Below, one piece after another: positions 62,640-64,000 of a stretch of DNA of 64,000 nt. Location of the stretch: assembly GCA_964652195.1 (NCBI GenBank), contig CAZZBB010000057.1, positions 124,001-188,000 on the forward strand. Direction: 5' to 3'. Each line of letters starts with the position of its first letter. Position 1 is the stretch's first letter. A model generated the notes under the pieces. It saw nothing but the letters and a program-made list of their open reading frames with translations, made no database searches and had not been told where the DNA came from. The translations under genes and the position numbers were made by a program. This stretch comes from MSPOR6 sp964652195 (GTDB lineage: Bacteria > Poribacteria > WGA-4E > WGA-3G).

Positions 62640-63497
62640 TTATATGACTACAAATAGTGCGATTGATAAGTAACGTAAAATGAAATTTGGATTATCAACA
62701 ATTCCTATAGTATCCAATACCAATGAGATTGAAATGTATAACAGAATACCAAACCCAAATTGTAAAACCAGAAATCCAGATACCACGTTTGTATTTGAAG
62801 TGTCATTTAGGGTTTTCAAATCAAAAGGAGATTCATCCCAAGAATCATTCACTTTCGTTCCATTGAGATGTCTGTTATACCATTCAATATATTCATGATG
62901 TTTCTTTACTATACCAGATATGTAACCCCTTACTTCTTGTATACTTGTAATAATAGTTACGGTTAGTATAAATAGTATATTATCCCAAAATTCAGATATT
63001 AGGTCCTCAATCAATCTATAAATAGAAGTTCCACCTGATATATCTGCTTGCATCGGATCATCTAAGAAGGTACCTGTGAGAGATGCAATACTCCATACGC
63101 CAAAATGAACTAACAATGGAATAGGCTGTCGAAATAGTGATAGTAGAACTAAACGTACTTTAGAATATAATGAATCATGCTGAGTATATTCTACGATAGG
63201 AGGGTTGTCATAATTAAGAGAATAATCCTGATTTGAAACCTGTTGATTATACCAATGTGTCCAAATTGTATCTGTTTTGTGTGTACCTCTCAGTTTTCCT
63301 CGGATTTCTCTGTAGCTGGAAATAAATGCAAGCATGAAGAAAAAAGGTAATCCTTCTATCAGGTATAGGAAATAATTCGCAGATGGATATGGAAGTGTTA
63401 ACAAAGCAAACAGTATAAACCAACAACTAAAATGTATAATTATATACATTGGATTTTTCAACAAATACACAAGAGCAATTCGCGTTTTCACAAGCAT
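62640..63497 (-). CDS. WxxWY-repeat multi-pass membrane protein C, 285 aa
   Basis: ATG 63497 has a good GGAGG eight nt upstream. The protein has two full repeat units plus a final helix pair: LLKNPMYIIIHFSCW ... GTHKTDTIWTHWYNQQ and LFRQPIPLLVHFGVW ... GIVKKHHEYIEWYNRH, then FLVLQFGFGILLYISISLVL and a terminal helix ending at LSIALFVVI. It stops without a third WxxW motif, so it may be a natural shorter version or a truncated relative of proteins A and B. Confidence 0.72.
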   Translation of the reverse strand: MLVKTRIALVYLLKNPMYIIIHFSCWFILFALLTLPYPSANYFLYLIEGLPFFFMLAFISSYREIRGKLRGTHKTDTIWTHWYNQQVSNQDYSLNYDNPPIVEYTQHDSLYSKVRLVLLSLFRQPIPLLVHFGVWSIASLTGTFLDDPMQADISGGTSIYRLIEDLISEFWDNILFILTVTIITSIQEVRGYISGIVKKHHEYIEWYNRHLNGTKVNDSWDESPFDLKTLNDTSNTNVVSGFLVLQFGFGILLYISISLVLDTIGIVDNPNFILRYLSIALFVVI

Positions 63498-63819
63498 TCT
63501 TAACCTCCAAATTCTATGTTGATATGCAAACCAATCTTTATGAATACCTTGTGATAAAGAATGGATTTATGTGTATAGATGTATCAAGTGATGATTTTCT
63601 TCATTTAAAATAGGTGTGGAATTTATACCAATTATAAATGAATTGATCCCAGTATTCGGTGATTTTCAAAACTCACCTACCGGGTTTGGTGGATGATAGT
63701 TATATGAAATAATATTTCTTAGGCAAGATAATATCTATTGGTAGAGAGGGATTTAGCGTAGATTAATATACTGGAGGGAATGTAAGAGTTTCTATCTGAG
63801 TAGACATTTTACTGCTCAG
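63498..63819. other. Intergenic, nothing recognised
   Basis: This 322-bp gap separates membrane-repeat gene C from the solute-binding protein gene. I see no repeat, RNA or terminator I can support. Confidence 0.5.
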
Positions 63820-64000
63820 TCAATTTGCTTTTACTTCATCCCATGCTCTACTATATTTCTGGGTGAAGTCACCTAAATCCTTCAACCACTCAAGACTTTG
63901 CATTGTTTCTTTGGATGGATAGATATGTTCATGTTCAAGTAATTTCTTAGGTAAATACTCTTTCGCAGCAGGAACACACGTTCCATACATAGTGAATGAG
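63820..64000 (-). CDS. Extracellular solute-binding protein, PotD-like (C-terminal end only)
   Basis: The minus strand is open from the right edge to a TGA at 63820-63822. The ~59 visible residues include YGTCVPAAKEYLPKKLLEHE, HIYPSKETMQSLEWLKDLGD and FTQKYSRAWDEVKAN. The pattern xxxYPSxExxxxLEWxxDLG...YxxxWxEVKA is the C-terminus of spermidine/putrescine-type periplasmic binding proteins of ABC transporters. The rest of the gene, and any permease genes, lie outside the window. Confidence 0.75.
   Translation of the reverse strand, partial: SFTMYGTCVPAAKEYLPKKLLEHEHIYPSKETMQSLEWLKDLGDFTQKYSRAWDEVKAN

Noticed and set aside
62339..62647. 102-aa open frame between membrane-repeat genes
   Set aside because: Composition is AT-driven (Phe/Leu/Ile/Cys-rich), no start context, and no repeat-unit motif.

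Overview
This is a low-GC bacterial chromosome segment. The closest match I know is Candidatus Poribacteria or a related sponge or marine uncultured lineage. I base this on gene content only: exported WD40-repeat proteins, a phytanoyl-CoA dioxygenase, xylose-isomerase-like sugar epimerases, a rhamnonate-dehydratase-like enolase, Rieske proteins with long helical tails, paralogous lipoproteins, and remnants of a FlgD-like C-terminal domain (PNPFNPETW ... FTATRKM). No rRNA or marker tree is available here, so the phylum is an inference.

Layout. 1-6.5 kb (minus): two WD40 proteins (the first runs off the left edge), mutL and a membrane-anchored protein of unknown function. 6.7-7.0 kb: a perfect-consensus promoter followed by a candidate circularly permuted tRNA-like gene. 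7-12.6 kb: PhyH dioxygenase, sugar isomerase, a 1.9-kb repeat-rich gap, a small membrane protein and an enolase-superfamily dehydratase. 13.3-20.4 kb (plus): an SHMT-like PLP enzyme, then Rieske, ankyrin, ankyrin, Rieske. 20.4-25.3 kb: WD40, two stand-alone PolX-N-terminal-like HhH proteins, a MORN-like mini-protein, a HAD phosphatase and two paralogous lipoproteins. 25.5-26.5 kb: a broken IS4-type transposase. 26.6-32.9 kb (minus): a visibly GC-richer island that looks like a zinc-acquisition operon (ZnuD-like TonB receptor, His-rich lipoprotein, COG0523/CobW GTPase, WD40, small Cys/His proteins). 33.9-39.1 kb: a glycoside-hydrolase-like protein and a run of pseudogenes (outer-membrane protein, pectate-lyase-like protein, TPP decarboxylase). 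39.3-40.9 kb: a hairpin-rich leader, a duplicated-domain lipoprotein and a truncated paralogue.

40.9-49.3 kb holds a complete F-type ATP synthase operon (atpZ, I, B, E, F, H, A, G, a 68-aa lipoprotein, atpD, atpC) behind a good sigma70-type promoter. 49.4-53.4 kb (plus) has a HIT protein, two NAD-dependent epimerases, a GDPD-family phosphodiesterase and an unrecognised protein. 53.5-56.3 kb (minus) is a tight catabolic-looking operon: sugar isomerase, cupin, aldo/keto reductase, SDR. 56.3-58.6 kb has a VWA protein and a bactofilin-domain membrane protein. 59-63.5 kb encodes three paralogous membrane proteins built from a repeated two-TM unit ending in a G-x3-E/K-R-x2-W-x2-W-Y motif. The right edge carries the 3' end of a solute-binding protein gene.

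Most notable: (1) the permuted tRNA-like locus; (2) the WxxWY membrane-repeat family; (3) several families of dispersed hairpin repeats whose stems co-vary between copies; (4) the duplicated Rieske plus helical-domain genes bracketing ankyrin genes; (5) the hairpin-packed leader at 39.3-39.6 kb. Everything here was read by eye; no database search or folding program was run.
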